Source: Arachnopeziza araneosa
Taxonomy: Eukaryota > Ascomycota > Leotiomycetes > Helotiales > Arachnopezizaceae
Assembly: GCA_003988855.1 (NCBI GenBank)
Contig: QYAI01000078.1
Location: 1 to 64,000 of the forward strand
Length of the DNA stretch: 64,000 nt
Reading direction: 5' to 3'
The notes beneath the pieces are model-generated. The model searched no databases and was not told the DNA's origin. It worked only from the letters and a program-made list of their open reading frames with translations. Every line of letters begins with the position of its first letter. Position 1 is the first letter of the stretch. Below, piece after piece: positions 1-11,639 of the stretch. The translations under genes were made by a program, and so were the position numbers.

Positions 1-144
1 CTGTATTAAGTCTTAGTTACTCTCGCTTTATTTTATACTAATCTTTATGCTAACATTATTACTTTATGCAAGCTACTAACTACTTATAGTTACTACCGTG
101 GTAAAGCGACTAAAAGGCCATATTTTATGGGTGGCAAAAAAAAA

Positions 145-181
145 GTAAACCATGGGTAAAACCATGGTTAGCGTGGTTTAC
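145..181. repeat. short inverted repeat
   Basis: GTAAACCA at 145-152 pairs with TGGTTTAC at 174-181, and the loop contains the self-complementary AACCATGGTT. A hairpin is possible in DNA or RNA. No gene is attached to it. Confidence 0.5.
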
Positions 182-534
182 CATGGAATATGGCGCTAAC
201 GTGGGTAGGTTTGAGCAGCCTACAGATGCATGCAGTCTCACTTTAACCCCGACCACAACACTTACATGGTGCTCGATCAAGCTGGGAAGCAGCTTTCTCA
301 GCCGAGACGAGAGAGAGCTGAAGGCCGATCGAGATTCTAAATCGAAGCTTGCTTGAATACAAATATTAGCTAGGGGTTGTTCTACTTCGATCATATTGTT
401 GACTTTCAGAGTGTGTTCAGAATAGGTGCAAAAATGGAGTTTTTCAGTGGTAAAGAATCAATTCTACAGTGGGGAGAGCACTATACTTATAGGCTTCAGG
501 TACGTTAGTCTATAGTGGTCTAGGCCTACTGTTT

Positions 535-553
535 CAGTGGGCCAAGCCCACTG
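535..553. repeat. perfect 8-bp stem, 3-nt loop hairpin
   Basis: CAGTGGGC, then CAA, then GCCCACTG forms a perfect stem-loop. It sits in a cluster of AGTGG words and has no coding context. Confidence 0.55.
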
Positions 554-1239
554 ATACAGTGGCTTAGGCCCTAAAACAGCGATCTTACAGTGATCTCAGG
601 CTCTGGAGCACGCTAAATACCCTGAAACAGTGTTTTGCAACACGCTGAGACTGCCGCTCAGGAAGTCAGCCCATATTTCCCAACAACTTACTTAATCTCG
701 ACTGCAAGTACTTTCCCAAGTCTCTGTAAGCTTTCGTTAATACGGGGTCATATGCGACTTCAAAGGCAGCTGTTCAAGAAACAAGACCACTCTCGTTTAT
801 TAGTCTCAAAAATACTAGAACCCTTACATCTTCAGCACCGCCTCCGGGACCTGTGAAAGCCTCCACAGCCTGCCTGAACGGGGAAAGCAGGCGTTCCTTG
901 TCAAACCCCACCCACCTGATGAGGGATCTGGCTGATGTACTGAAAGCCCTCATATTGATAATAGTATTTTTGGTTAGGTGCGACTAGTATTGATTTGTGG
1001 TTTGCCGTTTGCGAAGTGATGTGGTTAGGTTTTGTTTGATCAAGAAGGACTAGAATAGGGCGGTGGTGGTTATGCGAGCCTCCGTAAATCCACACCAATG
1101 CCTCACTATACCCACGCCCACCCCACGCGCCTGAAACTTTTCAAACAAGTGCAAAGGTTATTTGCGCATTCTCTCCTCAACAATGGCATCCGTCTTTCGC
1201 TAGGCGAAAAGCTCCTTACAGAGGCTACCATCCGCACCA

Positions 1240-2649
1240 ATGCGCTTTCCCACCGAGGGTTGTGAAGTGGTCGCCGAATCTGTCGTGCTTGAGGAGGAAC
1301 AATTTGCGGATTTCAGAGCCGGGCTATACTATCCTATGACCATCGGAGAAGTCCTTGCATCGCGATATCAGGTTGTTGGCAAGCTAGGTTTTGGAAGTAC
1401 GTCAACTGTCTGGCTAGCTCGTGATATGCAGTATGCCTACTCCCGCACTAATAGCACCAAGACTAACGATTTCCGGAAGAGAACATCAATATGTGACCTT
1501 AAAAGCATACATACGAGCAAGAAACATGCTAGAAGAGTTCGATATTTATCAGCAGCTAAGCAAGGCCAATCCTTTACATCGTGGCTATCCCCTTGTTAGA
1601 ACCGCCCTGGACATATTCAGCATTCCTCGTATCGGCGGTGATCACAGCTGCCTCGTTCAGAAACCCATGTGGGGAAGTGTGCTGGATCCTCCCCATGGTA
1701 ATACGACAAAGGCTCGCTTGCCAGAAGAGACGCTTAAAGTTGCCCTCAGAAACCTTTTCGTTGCGTTGGATTATCTCCATACAGAATGCAAGCTGATTCA
1801 CATAGGTATGCTTAAATCGTTGCCCTCAATATTTCCTCGGTATTTAATTGCTAATGTATTTCTGTGCTAGACATAAAAGGTGATAACATCCTTATAGATA
1901 TCGAAGACGACTCCATCCTCGAAGCTTTTACCAGAGCGGAATTAAAGCATCCCTCGCCGCGTAAAATCGCTGATAGAAAACCTATATACGCATCCCGACC
2001 TTTTGACCGACCTGAAGAATTCGGCAAGCTAGTCCTCGGCGATTTCGGTTCTGCCGTCTCGGGAGTTGAAATTCAAACGTATGAAGCACAACCGGTTGTT
2101 TATAGAGCACCGGAGATGATGCTGAAAGCTGGATGGAGCTACCCTATTGATATCTGGAACGTTGGTGTTATGGTTCGTTACTCCACCCTAGTTTTTCCTG
2201 GGGATAGCACTTACCTTGATTAGATCTGGGATTTGTTTGAGGGTAGACACTTGTTTTACGGGAATGATCGTGATGGGAAGGGATATTCAACAGGCGCTCA
2301 TCTCGCGGAAGTTATTGGGGTGTTAGGCCCACCCCCTATAGATTTAATTGAGCGTGGAAAGCGGAGTGATGAGTTTTTCCCGAAAGATCGTGCGTAAAAT
2401 TGGGGTTTTTTTTGGAGTTCTTAGCAACCGCCTTTTCTTACTTGAGTATTGCTGACTCTGTTACTAGGGCAGTGGAAAGCAGACATGGAGATCGCTCAAG
2501 ATATGACTTTGGAAAAGTGTGAATATTGGCTTAAGGGCAAGAGCAAGGAAATGTTCATGGACTTTGCGAGAGGGATGTTGACGTGGCGGCCCGAAGATAG
2601 GAAGACCGCGGAGGAATTACTCAAGGACCCATGGCTTAATAGTATTTGA
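1240..2649 (+). CDS. SRPK-like serine/threonine protein kinase
   Basis: Predicted SR-protein-kinase-like enzyme that would phosphorylate Ser/Thr in substrate proteins. Five exons close in frame (1240-1430, 1480-1805, 1871-2172, 2224-2389, 2468-2649) to give 388 aa. The N-terminus has the fungal SRPK signature YYPMTIGEV..SRYQVVGKLGFGSTSTVWLARD, with the Gly-rich loop. YVTLKAY supplies the ATP-binding Lys, IHIDIKGDN is the catalytic loop (HxDxxxxN), LGDFGSA is the DFG motif, and RAPEMML and IDIWNVGVM follow. The long spacer that splits classical SRPK kinases is short here, as in many fungal SRPK-like paralogues. The start was chosen as the first ATG in frame; an in-frame upstream exon is possible. 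Family assignment is firm, but the substrate is unknown. Confidence 0.85.
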
Positions 2650-3862
2650 TACATTATTCGATTCTTAGACGTGTATTTTTAGAAGATGTCGACTTTGGGT
2701 TACTTAGGAACTTGTTTAGGCTCCTTGAGTATTGTCGTTAAAACTCAACAAAATATACGAGAGAACAGAGGTCAGGCCAATTATGATTGGCTATAAAGCG
2801 AAAAGTCAAAATACGTGACGATGTAGTAAATCTTGCTCAGGATAATCATGCTTGCTCAGGTTGCTCAGGTTGCTCAGGTTGCTCAGGCGAGTTGAGTGAG
2901 CCGAGGGTGAGCCGAGGGTGATTAGCGCCTGAGCAAGAGCGGCAAGCTTACTAACTGAATGCGATGCGCAAGAAGGAGAAAATTGATCTATAATACCTCT
3001 ATATTTCGTCCACTCGAATGTCACTCTAGAAGACCAAGTCGCAAAACTTAAAGAACATCTGACTTACTCTTTTCAAATCCGATCCCGTGCCCGTGGTACT
3101 AAAGGCGCCCAAACCGGCCTGTCTAATCACCGTAACTTGCATCTTACTCAGCCTACACATCCCAGCTCACTCTAAGCAGCAGTGGCTCACGGCTAGAGAC
3201 CAAAGACAAACTAGCATATGTGAGATTGGAAGTTGGCCCTGATGGTGAGAGATCGCCTTGGTTGCGAGTCTTGTCTGTATTAATTTTCTTCATTTTGAAG
3301 ATCAGCTCGGAACCTTATCGATTGCTGGTCCCTACTAAGCAAAAATCACGGCGCTAGGTGTAACGTTTATAATAATGTTTTAATAAGTTACTTCAAATAT
3401 ATTTTATAAAATAGAATATTACAAAGGATTTGTTGATGGAAAGTAAATGTTGGTTCACCTTTGGTCTCCTGTATCCAGTTCCATACGAATATATGGGTCT
3501 GGATTGTTGGAGTTGATAAAGGATGGATTCTCTAAGCTAGGTGGAGAACTGGTATTTTGTGAGGATCCATAAGCGAGAATCACGTGACGTGATCCAGGCT
3601 CCATGGATACCGACACTGGCAACTCTCTTTAAAGAGAAGTTCCGGTTCTAGCTAGAGAATCTAATTAGGTACAATAGGTGGCTCTTTTGCGAGCTACTAG
3701 AAGTAAGAAATATCCATATTTGTACATACGCACTTCCTGAATTCCATCCACGTGACCTCGATCCGACCAATCATATTTGGTGGATATCTACCGTGTATTC
3801 GATGTCTCTCTGAATCACAAAAATCATGCTTTTTGCTCTATTCTCTCTTCATCTCTCTCAAC
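2650..3862. other. intergenic stretch before the copia remnant
   Basis: No gene was recognised. A 9-bp minisatellite lies at 2852-2887. The part from about 3500 starts TGTTGGAGTT, which resembles the start of some copia LTRs. It lies next to the pol remnant, but I could not find a matching second LTR or a clean end. Confidence 0.4.
2852..2887. repeat. 9-bp minisatellite (TTGCTCAGG)x4
   Basis: Four consecutive copies of TTGCTCAGG, preceded by degenerate single copies. A 10-bp doublet (GTGAGCCGAG) follows. No coding context. Confidence 0.8.
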
Positions 3863-4629
3863 TTATTCCACTTCGTCTAGTTCTAGTCGATTCGAGTCAA
3901 TTAGCTTTTTGAGAGCCAGAGTCGGACCGCTCTTGGTCATGGAGTCGGCTGGGTTAGTGGCTCCACTGATCTACTTGATCTCAGCGATTTCGCGTCTCTC
4001 ATAGCTTTGCCGTAGACACATGATATCAATCATCAGACGCTTCTCTGAAGTGGTACCGAGCTTGACTAAACACTCATAAATTGACTTCGAATCAGTACAC
4101 AAAATAAGGGGCAACTGGACGTCGAGCTGGAGCTCGATCGTGGCTTTAATTGAGGCTCCAATATCGAAGCCATGAGCCATAGCGTACAGCTCAGCGGCTA
4201 GTACGGATCGAGTTACTCTCTTGCATTTGGTGGAAGACCAATGGAGAATATTGGCGCTTCCATACGAATCGGCTAGTACAATGATGTATCCGATTTGCGA
4301 TGATAGGTCCATATTAACTTATTAGCAAATGATGAGTCAGTAAACACCAGGAGTCGGAGCGTCTTGATATCAAGCTTGACAAAAGCTAGTCCTCTCGATG
4401 GATTATGGATCTGCCATTGGATGCGCTTATTGAGCGTCTTAGCGTCCTTCTCAGATGGATTAGCCACCTGGGCAGCGTATGATAGGTCAAATGAAGCCTC
4501 TGGCTGACACATTGACGCAATATAGGCGCCTCTGGCTCTCTGGGCCACATACTGGTCTTTTGGAGTCAGTGCGGATCGAACTGTTCCTCTGGAGCTGGTA
4601 GTGGAAGCGATTTCCTTGATATTGACCAA
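3863..4629 (-). mobile_element. Ty1/copia pol remnant (end of RT and RNase H), decayed
   Basis: The minus strand encodes the C-terminal part of a copia polyprotein. Visible pieces include ARGAYIASMCQPEASFDLSY, then LNKRIQWQ, LLVFTDSSFAN, DLSSQIGYIIVLADS, the RNase H stretch LAAELYAMAHGFDIG, LCTDSKSIYECL and the tail NPADSMTKSGPTLALKKLI. A frameshift near 4310 separates FTDSSFAN from DLSSQIGY. A TAG near 3971 replaces the conserved Trp of the EIKWISG motif. The normal end is a TAA at 3863-3865. Gag, integrase and most of the reverse transcriptase are absent, so it is a dead 5'-truncated fragment. The TGG-to-TAG change is C-to-T on the other strand in a CpA context, as in RIP. Confidence 0.85.
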
Positions 4630-4915
4630 CGAGAGGTTCCTACAGTAAACAAACTAGACACAATATACACTTTTAGACTTTCATTCTTATTATTGTTATT
4701 TAGGACTTGAATAAAACCCATATATTTAATTCCCGGAAACACGTATATTGATTCCAGGAAGACTACCGGCTGTCTAGAATCGGCACAGAGAATAAAGAGT
4801 TTAAGCAATATATTTTCTAGCCATAGCAAAATGAATGAAGAGTTTCAGCTGTCGCTGGAACTAATGATATCTCTGACCAGTCCTTATCATCATCCTCACT
4901 ACATTCAAGATCTTT

Positions 4916-7100
4916 CTATAAGACCTTCATAACCTCATCAGAGAGACGTCCATCTCTGATACTCTCATAAATAATACCCACCCAGCTTCCGATAGTCTTT
5001 TTTGGCCGTGATCCAAGAGAAACGTTGCCAGAAGTCGGGTTTTCAACTAAACCTTGATGCAAAGGAACGCCGAGTTCTTCTCTCACGAAAGAATATAACT
5101 TCTTAGATCCATTTCCCAGATAGTCAAGTGTTGTTTGATTCTCGAAGAAGTCGGTTCTAAATGAGATGTAATGCTCGTTCATAGCAGTCGACATCTTTGT
5201 CCGCCACGTTTCGATATCATTAATATGTAAATGGGGAGCTGAAGATGAATCTTGGTTTTGGTAATCCCATGGCTGCCAGCCAGTAATGATGGAAATTGAA
5301 GTTGAAACAGTCTTCTGAACTCTTTCATGAGTATCAAGGGATGCGGTTTCATACCACATCGTGGATATATGCTTCCAAAGTGCGGTCTCCATAGAATCTA
5401 AGGCTTCTGCACGCTTGAAATCTCCTAAAACATTGAGCGTAATTTCTTTCATGACGGGTTCGAATGATTCCAAGAACGTTCTGTGGAGGACACGGAGATC
5501 GAGCCCTTGGCAGGCAACATAAATAAATGAGGCTGACGCAAGCGACGCCAATTCTACGGCTTGCATTGTATATCGAGCGGAAATGAAGGCTAGAGAATTG
5601 ATAGCCTGATTATGCTGCTCGGCTGATTGTACATGAGTACTGACTGGATTCGCAATGTACGCTAGTTCTGACATATAAGCTGCCATGTTTACATCGATAC
5701 CCTTCATAGTGAAAGAAAGGCTAGGGTCGTCGGCAGAAAGATTGGGTGGAAGGCCATTGCTGAGAGTAGGATTGATCATCTCGCTACATTGACCAAACAG
5801 CATCTTGACAATCAATTGAAGAGATAATCGAGTTTTCTCCATGGCGGAGGTAACGGAGGCAGCTTGGAAATTACCTCCAGAGTAAATATCATCTCCTCTA
5901 ACATCAATGACTGGATTGTCGGAAGTCGAGTTCAACTCTGTGAAGACTTGTTGATGAGCAAGAAGTAGATCCTCGAGCTGTGGGCCAATCCATTGCTGGG
6001 AAGTTCTTGTCGCGTATCGATCTTGGCATAGTCCAGGTCTGAATCGATATTGGCCAGTCACAAGACCTGACCCTGCAATGATTATTCGCATATTGGCTGA
6101 CGCTTCTTTCTGGCCAACATGCGGTCGAATCTCTGCAATGAATGGTTCTAGCCATTCAATATTACCACCAAGTGCTTCAGCGGCAAGAACCGTAAGAAAT
6201 TGAGAAAGGACTGCAAGTTGATTCGCTTCATACAAGGCAAGACTTGCCAAGGCAGCGGAAGGTGCAGTACCATTAATCAACCCGAGACCCTCTTTTGGCT
6301 CTAGAGCAATAGGTTCCATACCCACAGACTTTAAAGCTTCGTCAGATGGTACAATCTTGTATCCGTTCTCTTTGTTCAGTCTGACCATGATATCTGGACA
6401 TCCTTGAATGACACCAGCAATATATGACAATGGCATAAGATCTCCGGAAGCAGAAATAGACCCTCTGAGTGGTACAACTGGAACCATGTCGTTGGTTATT
6501 AACGCAATGAGCACTTCAATAACTTCGAGTCGGACACCACTGTGGCCTCTCAGTAGCTGATTTACCCGAACAAGCATAGAGGCTTTGATCCACGAGAATG
6601 GCATGGCGTGTGCTGAGAGATCCTGTAGAGGTAAGGCCATTTGCTCTCCTCTATCCGCATTCGTAAGAACTGCGCTTTGTGTATGTTGCAAAGCGGCAAT
6701 TTGCAGTGCTGCATGATGTTTCGTTCGAGAGTCGGCACTTCCACCATATCCAGTATTCACGCCTAGAATGAGATGAGCAACTTCGAAGGAGAGCAGATTG
6801 GGACAACTACCGTAAACATTAAATCCTTTACTAAGATGTTGATGCAGAAGTTCCACGCTGTTTCTCAACCCACTCAGAATGGACGGAGTGAGGCTGAGGA
6901 TAGGCTTGTGCCCATACCTGATTGATCAGTAAAGACTCGCACGACTTGGGTGATATGAAATACTTGGCAACTGCAACGACGCTCGCAATATCAAGGCTTT
7001 GCCCATCGAGCGATATCTCTTGACCCTGTGAAATATTCTTCAAAGTCTTCCAAGCCTGGCAGGTGACCAGAGCATGAGGTCTTGGAATATTGGACTCCAT
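4916..7100 (-). CDS. aromatic amino acid ammonia-lyase (PAL/HAL family)
   Basis: MIO-dependent lyase that removes ammonia from Phe, Tyr or His; fungal members of this type are usually annotated as phenylalanine ammonia-lyase. SISASGDLMPLSY carries the Ala-Ser-Gly that cyclises to the MIO group. VNTGYGGSADSRT, QDRYATRTSQQW, NSTSDNPVIDV and QSAEQHNQAINSLAFISARY match active-site and core regions. Exon 1 (6918-7100) starts MESNIPRP and contains LDIASVVAVAKY. A 48-nt intron at 6763-6810 (GTAGTT...TTCTAG) is a multiple of three with no stop. Removing it restores the canonical NVYG-VNTGYGG, so the open frame conceals it. The join from exon 1 (donor at 6917, phase 0) to the exon around RNSVELLHQ does not close in frame with any AG I can find. 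Either the splice is unusual or there is a 1-nt frameshift. Final length is about 700 aa. Substrate cannot be set from sequence alone. Confidence 0.85.
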
Positions 7101-7443
7101 GATGGTAGAATTGATATTTTGTATGTTTGTTGTGATGGAAAGAGAGGAAGTGAAAAGGGCGAAGGGAAGATGTCAATCCATGACTTTAAAGGTAAGGAAG
7201 GAGCGGAAATTTATTCTTCCCCTTCTACAAACATTGGCCACAAAATTTTCCTTGGCATCAAACCTCCTATATATTACGAAAGGCAACTGATTGTCAATTT
7301 GTCTTATAGACACTCACTGATTTGTCAAATGACACTAAATGCGTTGTACAGATGTCAATCCCAAATAATTAATCTCTTCTGATTGCTACTACATAGCTTT
7401 GCTAATGTGCAACCAGCATCCAATCGAAGCAAACCCTCACCTC
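7101..7443. other. short intergenic region
   Basis: Upstream region of the ammonia-lyase and downstream flank of the SDR gene. No further gene or clear motif was seen. Confidence 0.5.
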
Positions 7444-8487
7444 TCACAGTTTGGAAGCCCTCAAGACAGTGCTATCCGTCCTCTGTCCTTCATCAGCTTG
7501 TTCCGCAACAGTCAAGTCCGGGAACTTTGCAGGCATAATTCTACGTGGCACCGCTCCTTCAACAACAGAATACTTTGAGAAATCCGTTACCCCGCAGTAC
7601 TCGCGTAGATAATCCTCGTCCGTATCCAACAACCCATTGACCTGCGAAGTCGGTGCTTTCAACATGGCCAATATAGCATCTGAATAAATTGTGGGCTTCC
7701 TCAAATCTCTCTTGTTTGAAGGATCGACCTTGGAGAATTGCTCCGTAGCCGCAGATTCAATAGAACTCGCAGGCCATATGCTGGTAATAGCCATATCTTT
7801 CCTGCCTTCTCTCTCCCAATCCATGGCTAGTCCTTTGGTGAGGATACTCATTCCAACCTTGCCCATCGCGTATGCAGTCTTGCCGCGGAAGAAACGCGAA
7901 TATATTGGCGGACTAACAACGATTATGCGTCCTTTCCAGCCATTCTGCTTAAAGTATGGGAGACAGGCTTGTACGGTCCCGTAGAGACCCTCGGGATTGA
8001 CGCGTTGCATCAATTGGAATCGTTTCATAGGTGTTTTTTCGACTGAAGCCCACCATATTGCTCCCGAGTTGTAGACTAACACGTCAAGGTGGCCATAAAT
8101 CTGCATATATCAGCATCCACTTGCTATTGTACTAGATCACCAACCTTTACTGTTTGGTCCACAAGTCTCTGCACACTTTCAAAGTCTCTTGTATCGACCT
8201 GGAGAGCTGTAGCTTCTCCACCAGCTTCTCTAATCTCCCTCTCGACTGTATTGACCGTGGATTGTTGGGAGTTGGGATCTGGTGGGAAAGGCTTCGTTTT
8301 GGACGCGTCACTGGTGGTCTTGGCTGCTACAACAACTTGAAGCTTTCCATTAGCGGTGCATAACATCAATCAAACGCTTCAATAGATTACCAGTGTAGCC
8401 ATTCTTCGCCAGGTCAATTGCTACCTGTCTGCCAATACCCCTCGATGCTCCCACCACCAATGCAACTGGTTGGTTCGTAGGTGCCAT
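7444..8487 (-). CDS. short-chain dehydrogenase/reductase (HSDL2/citronellol-dehydrogenase-like)
   Basis: NAD(P)-dependent oxidoreductase of the classical SDR fold, 314 aa. Three exons close in frame: 8391-8487, 8145-8335 and 7444-8100. The second exon begins after TTCAAG, giving NGYTVVVAAKTT. Visible motifs are the cofactor site VVGASRGIGRQ, VLVYNSGAIWW (NNAG equivalent with Ser), a Ser in VVSPPIYS and the catalytic YAMGK. The insert KTTSDASKTKPFPPDPN after beta-2 is typical of HSDL2-like and SDR9-like proteins acting on fatty or isoprenoid alcohols or acyl groups. A substrate is not inferable. It is convergent with nothing obvious and is transcribed in the same direction as the ammonia-lyase. 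Confidence 0.85.
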
Positions 8488-8846
8488 TTTCTGATGCCGT
8501 TCAAGTGTATTCGCCAAGATAGAGCTCAAATACAATTGAGATGGCCATCTATCTAGACGTTAAGCGAACGGTAACCTCGGTGGGAGTGAATGTGGAAAGT
8601 GAGGTTATATTACTGATCAGTGATATGTCAGATTGAACCTCGGCTGTCACCTTAGTGTTACCCCAGGTTTTACAGTAAGCCACATCCAACGTCCATATTT
8701 CTCTTGAAGAAGATTAATCAACAATTAAGCTCATTCGCGGCTTTGAAGTTTTCAGTCCGTCAGTCCCAGTGGCATAGTATCTGGCCGCATTGCAATTCTA
8801 ATTGTTGACCTTTCTTACCCCCCTTCACCGCGGATCTAAAGCCGAG
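8488..8846. other. divergent intergenic region
   Basis: Lies between the divergently transcribed SDR and kappa-GST genes, so it should hold both promoters. No specific motif was recognised. Confidence 0.5.
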
Positions 8847-9835
8847 ATGGGAGGCCACATTGACTGCTATATTGATTGCGGTGCGTTGACTTATTTTTCC
8901 TATACTTAGTTGTTCCTTGTGCTGATTGCATTTTACACTGTATTTTGCTTTGCGATATCTTTCGTTACTTCACTGACATCACTTAAGCCTCTTTCTACGG
9001 CTACTTGTGCATCACATACCTTCTCAAGAACCGCTCACTGCTCGAATCCCACAATGTCACGGTAGAGTGAGTTCTTCAAAATTTTGATGTTTACACGACC
9101 TAAAATTCTTAGATTCCATCCAGTCTTTCTCGGCGGTATCAACGTCGGGAGCGGTATATTCTCCTGTGGGTCACAGCTTTGATCTGAACGCTCATATTTT
9201 CACAGGCAACAAGCCACCCTGGAGTCTCCCAGCAAAGGCTGCCTATGGAGCGTTTGATGGAGAGCGAGCAAGAAATTATCATGGAATACCCAACACGCCA
9301 ACACCAGATTTCTTTCCCCCATTAACCCTTCTTGTATGTCCTGGTCAATCTTCCCTCTTCTCTCACTAACTATCTCAGCCACAACGAGCTCTCTGCTACA
9401 TCAAATCAACCTACCCAGCTTCGACCTTTGAGCAAACCTGGCTCGCTCTCTTCCAAAGCATGTGGCTCAAGCACATCAACATAACCATCCCAGCGGATTT
9501 CTCTTCAGTGCTCAAATCCACCGATCTCTACACTTCAGAACAGATCGAAGAGATTCTCAAAGCAGCCGGAGAGAAACAGTGGAAAGATAAGCTGCTAGCT
9601 AACACGCAGAAAGTTCTTGATCAGGGAGCATTTGGAGCACCGTGGATGTGGGTGAGGAATGCAGAGGGGAAGGAAGAACCGTTTTTCGGAAGTGATAGGT
9701 ATGTTTTAGGCTTGGTGTATGAGTAGAGGCTTACGAGAGTATAGGTTTCATTTCATGTGGGAGTTTCTGGGATTGCCGTGGCAAGATATCGCTATCTTAC
9801 CGCCGAAGAATGATGATGGGAAGGCAAAACTGTAA
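8847..9835 (+). CDS. kappa-class glutathione S-transferase / DsbA-like protein
   Basis: Thioredoxin-fold GST kappa (DsbA family), 230 aa, the usual size for this family. Six exons close in frame: 8847-8880, 8988-9066, 9113-9153, 9206-9333, 9379-9698 and 9745-9835. The N-terminal CYIDCASFYGYLCI has the Ser-aromatic-Tyr region that contacts glutathione thiolate. NVEFHPVFLGGINVG is assembled only after splicing, then NKPPW, FEQTWLALFQSMW, DQGAFGAPWMWV and a C-terminal FFGSDRFHFMWEFLGLPW typical of the family. It probably conjugates or reduces with glutathione in peroxisomes or mitochondria. No PTS1 is seen at the C-terminus (ends AKL; weak). The 34-nt first exon is easy to miss. Confidence 0.85.
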
Positions 9836-9898
9836 ATTCTCACTGACATAAACGCAATAGAATGGAACCTTTATGATTTTACTTCGAGCTGTCTTCAA

Positions 9899-10972
9899 TT
9901 ATGCATCTAATCTTTCAAGCCTTAAATTTCTCTTCACCTTCTCCAATATCTCATCATCGAATCCCAGCCCTTCTTCATTTCTCAAGTACCCTTGCACCCC
10001 AGGCCATGACTCTCTCTGCTCTTCTCTATCCTTGCCCCACTTCTCATTCATACTCTTCAAGACAGCCACAATAGTCGGACCCCTCACGCCACAAATCGCT
10101 TCCATTCCAGGTGCGTTCAAGTCCACCTCTTGCCCTTCCCTGCCCATCTGCTGCATGAGGGCTTTCAAAAGTTCTTCGCGAAAAGGCTCGATACCGATAC
10201 GAGTCAGTGCGTAATCATGGGCGATAGACTCAGCTGTTGCGTCCATGAACGCGAGGATTAGCGCAGAGAGGATGCCAGTGCGGTCTTTACCGGCTGCACG
10301 TTTACAGAGCTGTCAGCATCTTTACCAAGCTTCTTTCCTTTGATTTGTCTATCACAATGTTAAACTATCGAAATTATGAGGAAAGAAAAACTAGTACGTA
10401 CCCGTACAATGAAACAACACCCCTCCATTCCCCTCAGCAATCTTCTTAAACACTTCCCCGAAAGCTCCTTGGTGCGTAGCGAGTACATTCCCATACCGTT
10501 TCACATACCCATCCTCTCCTTCGTTACTCGCAAACTCAGAGAACGGCACATTCGCCATGATGGGCTCGCCTCGATCCGCCGCACTGGGGATCCAGATCGT
10601 CTCGATGCCTGGGATCACGGGACTGGGTGACCGGATTCGCTCTGCTTGTGAGCGCAGATCGATGATGGTGTTGATGTTGTAAGTAGTGTGCAAGGTGCTG
10701 AGATAATCGGGTGGTAGGTGGGAGAGCGCCCCAGAGCGGAAGAGGATGTTTGGTTTTATAACGTTGGGGAAGCTAGGGCCGGTGGGTGTGGAAAGGGTGC
10801 GAAGGTTTAGTGGGAGTGAGATGGGTGCGGTGGCTGAGGATGAAGAAAGGGCTATGAATGGGAATCTTTCCAGGTATGGCGTGTACACCTCAGCGGGGAT
10901 GGGATTATGAATTGGAGTCGTGAGAAGTGCAGTGAGGTCGGAATCGAGAGTAGGGTCGAAGGGGAATGACAT
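9899..10972 (-). CDS. fungal tyrosine/serine protein phosphatase (PTP/DSP fold)
   Basis: Protein of 321 aa with the catalytic P-loop HCTAGKDRTG (HCX5R), which is created only by splicing exon 1 (10402-10972) to exon 2 (9899-10293). The upstream NILFRSGALSHLPPDYLSTL and NINTIIDLRSQAER are characteristic of the fungal Tyr_phosphatase3-like family. Residues after the loop (HDYALTRIGIEPFREELL) fit too. The ATG at 10972 was used; an upstream in-frame TTG is not expected to be used. It likely dephosphorylates phosphotyrosine or phosphoinositide. The 3' end is tail-to-tail with the kappa-GST gene, only 63 bp away. Confidence 0.85.
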
Positions 10973-11639
10973 TTTGGTAAGATTCAATGATTTCTTATGC
11001 TGGCCTTTGGAGATTTAAGGCAGGAATCAAGTTCCAAGAACAACTACGAGGTTTTATATAATCTAATCTTTGATTTCGGTGTAACTTTCCCCATGTTTAC
11101 TGCTCGCCGAGTAAGCGAGTAAGCGAGGCTATTTATAGTCTCTGTGGGTCGGCCGATGATGACCCTACTCGGTGAAGGCTGTACGAGGTATGGTATTACT
11201 GATTTTCATGAGAGGTTTTAGGTCTTGAGGGGGCTTGTACGACTTATTGACTGTAGAAAAGATAGAGAGGTGGGCTTAGATAAAGGTCGTTGCGGGATGA
11301 GGAAGCTCAGTGAGTGCTTTCCCACATGAAGATCTGACGAGAGTAAGGCAGAATTAGACCACCATCAACACAGAAAAGGGGTTCTTTATCTCTTCAACAG
11401 TGAATTAAGTTATTTGCTACATCTAACTACAGCGATCAGAGCTTCTTAGTTGTTACTCAACTTGAATGCTGAAAGCGAGTTTAACTTCTCCCTTATCTTA
11501 GCCATCGTATAGCATAGTGTGCCGAAATATAGATTTTCTCTTCCTTTACCATTGATCTAATTATCTAATTCTCTTGAATCTTTGATACACCCAATCACGA
11601 TCTCGTCTCGCAATGGCGTCAAGTGCAATTTTCATCTTC
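10973..11639. other. intergenic region
   Basis: Upstream region of the phosphatase. No gene or clear motif was seen. Confidence 0.4.

Larger units (their letters stand above)
1..1239. other. gene-free AT-rich stretch
   Basis: No convincing coding region was found. The only structure I see is a set of short inverted repeats, listed separately, and several copies of an ACAGTGG/TCAGTGG word between about 445 and 600. The segment may hold remnants of a small non-autonomous element, but I see no clear terminal repeats or target duplication. Confidence 0.5.

Noticed and set aside
3504..3735. Full-length LTR next to the copia remnant
   Set aside because: It begins TGTTGG but a matching partner, a primer-binding site and a clean terminal CA could not be shown.
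5904..6155. 83-residue minus-strand frame inside the ammonia-lyase
   Set aside because: Out-of-frame overlap with a conserved enzyme region.
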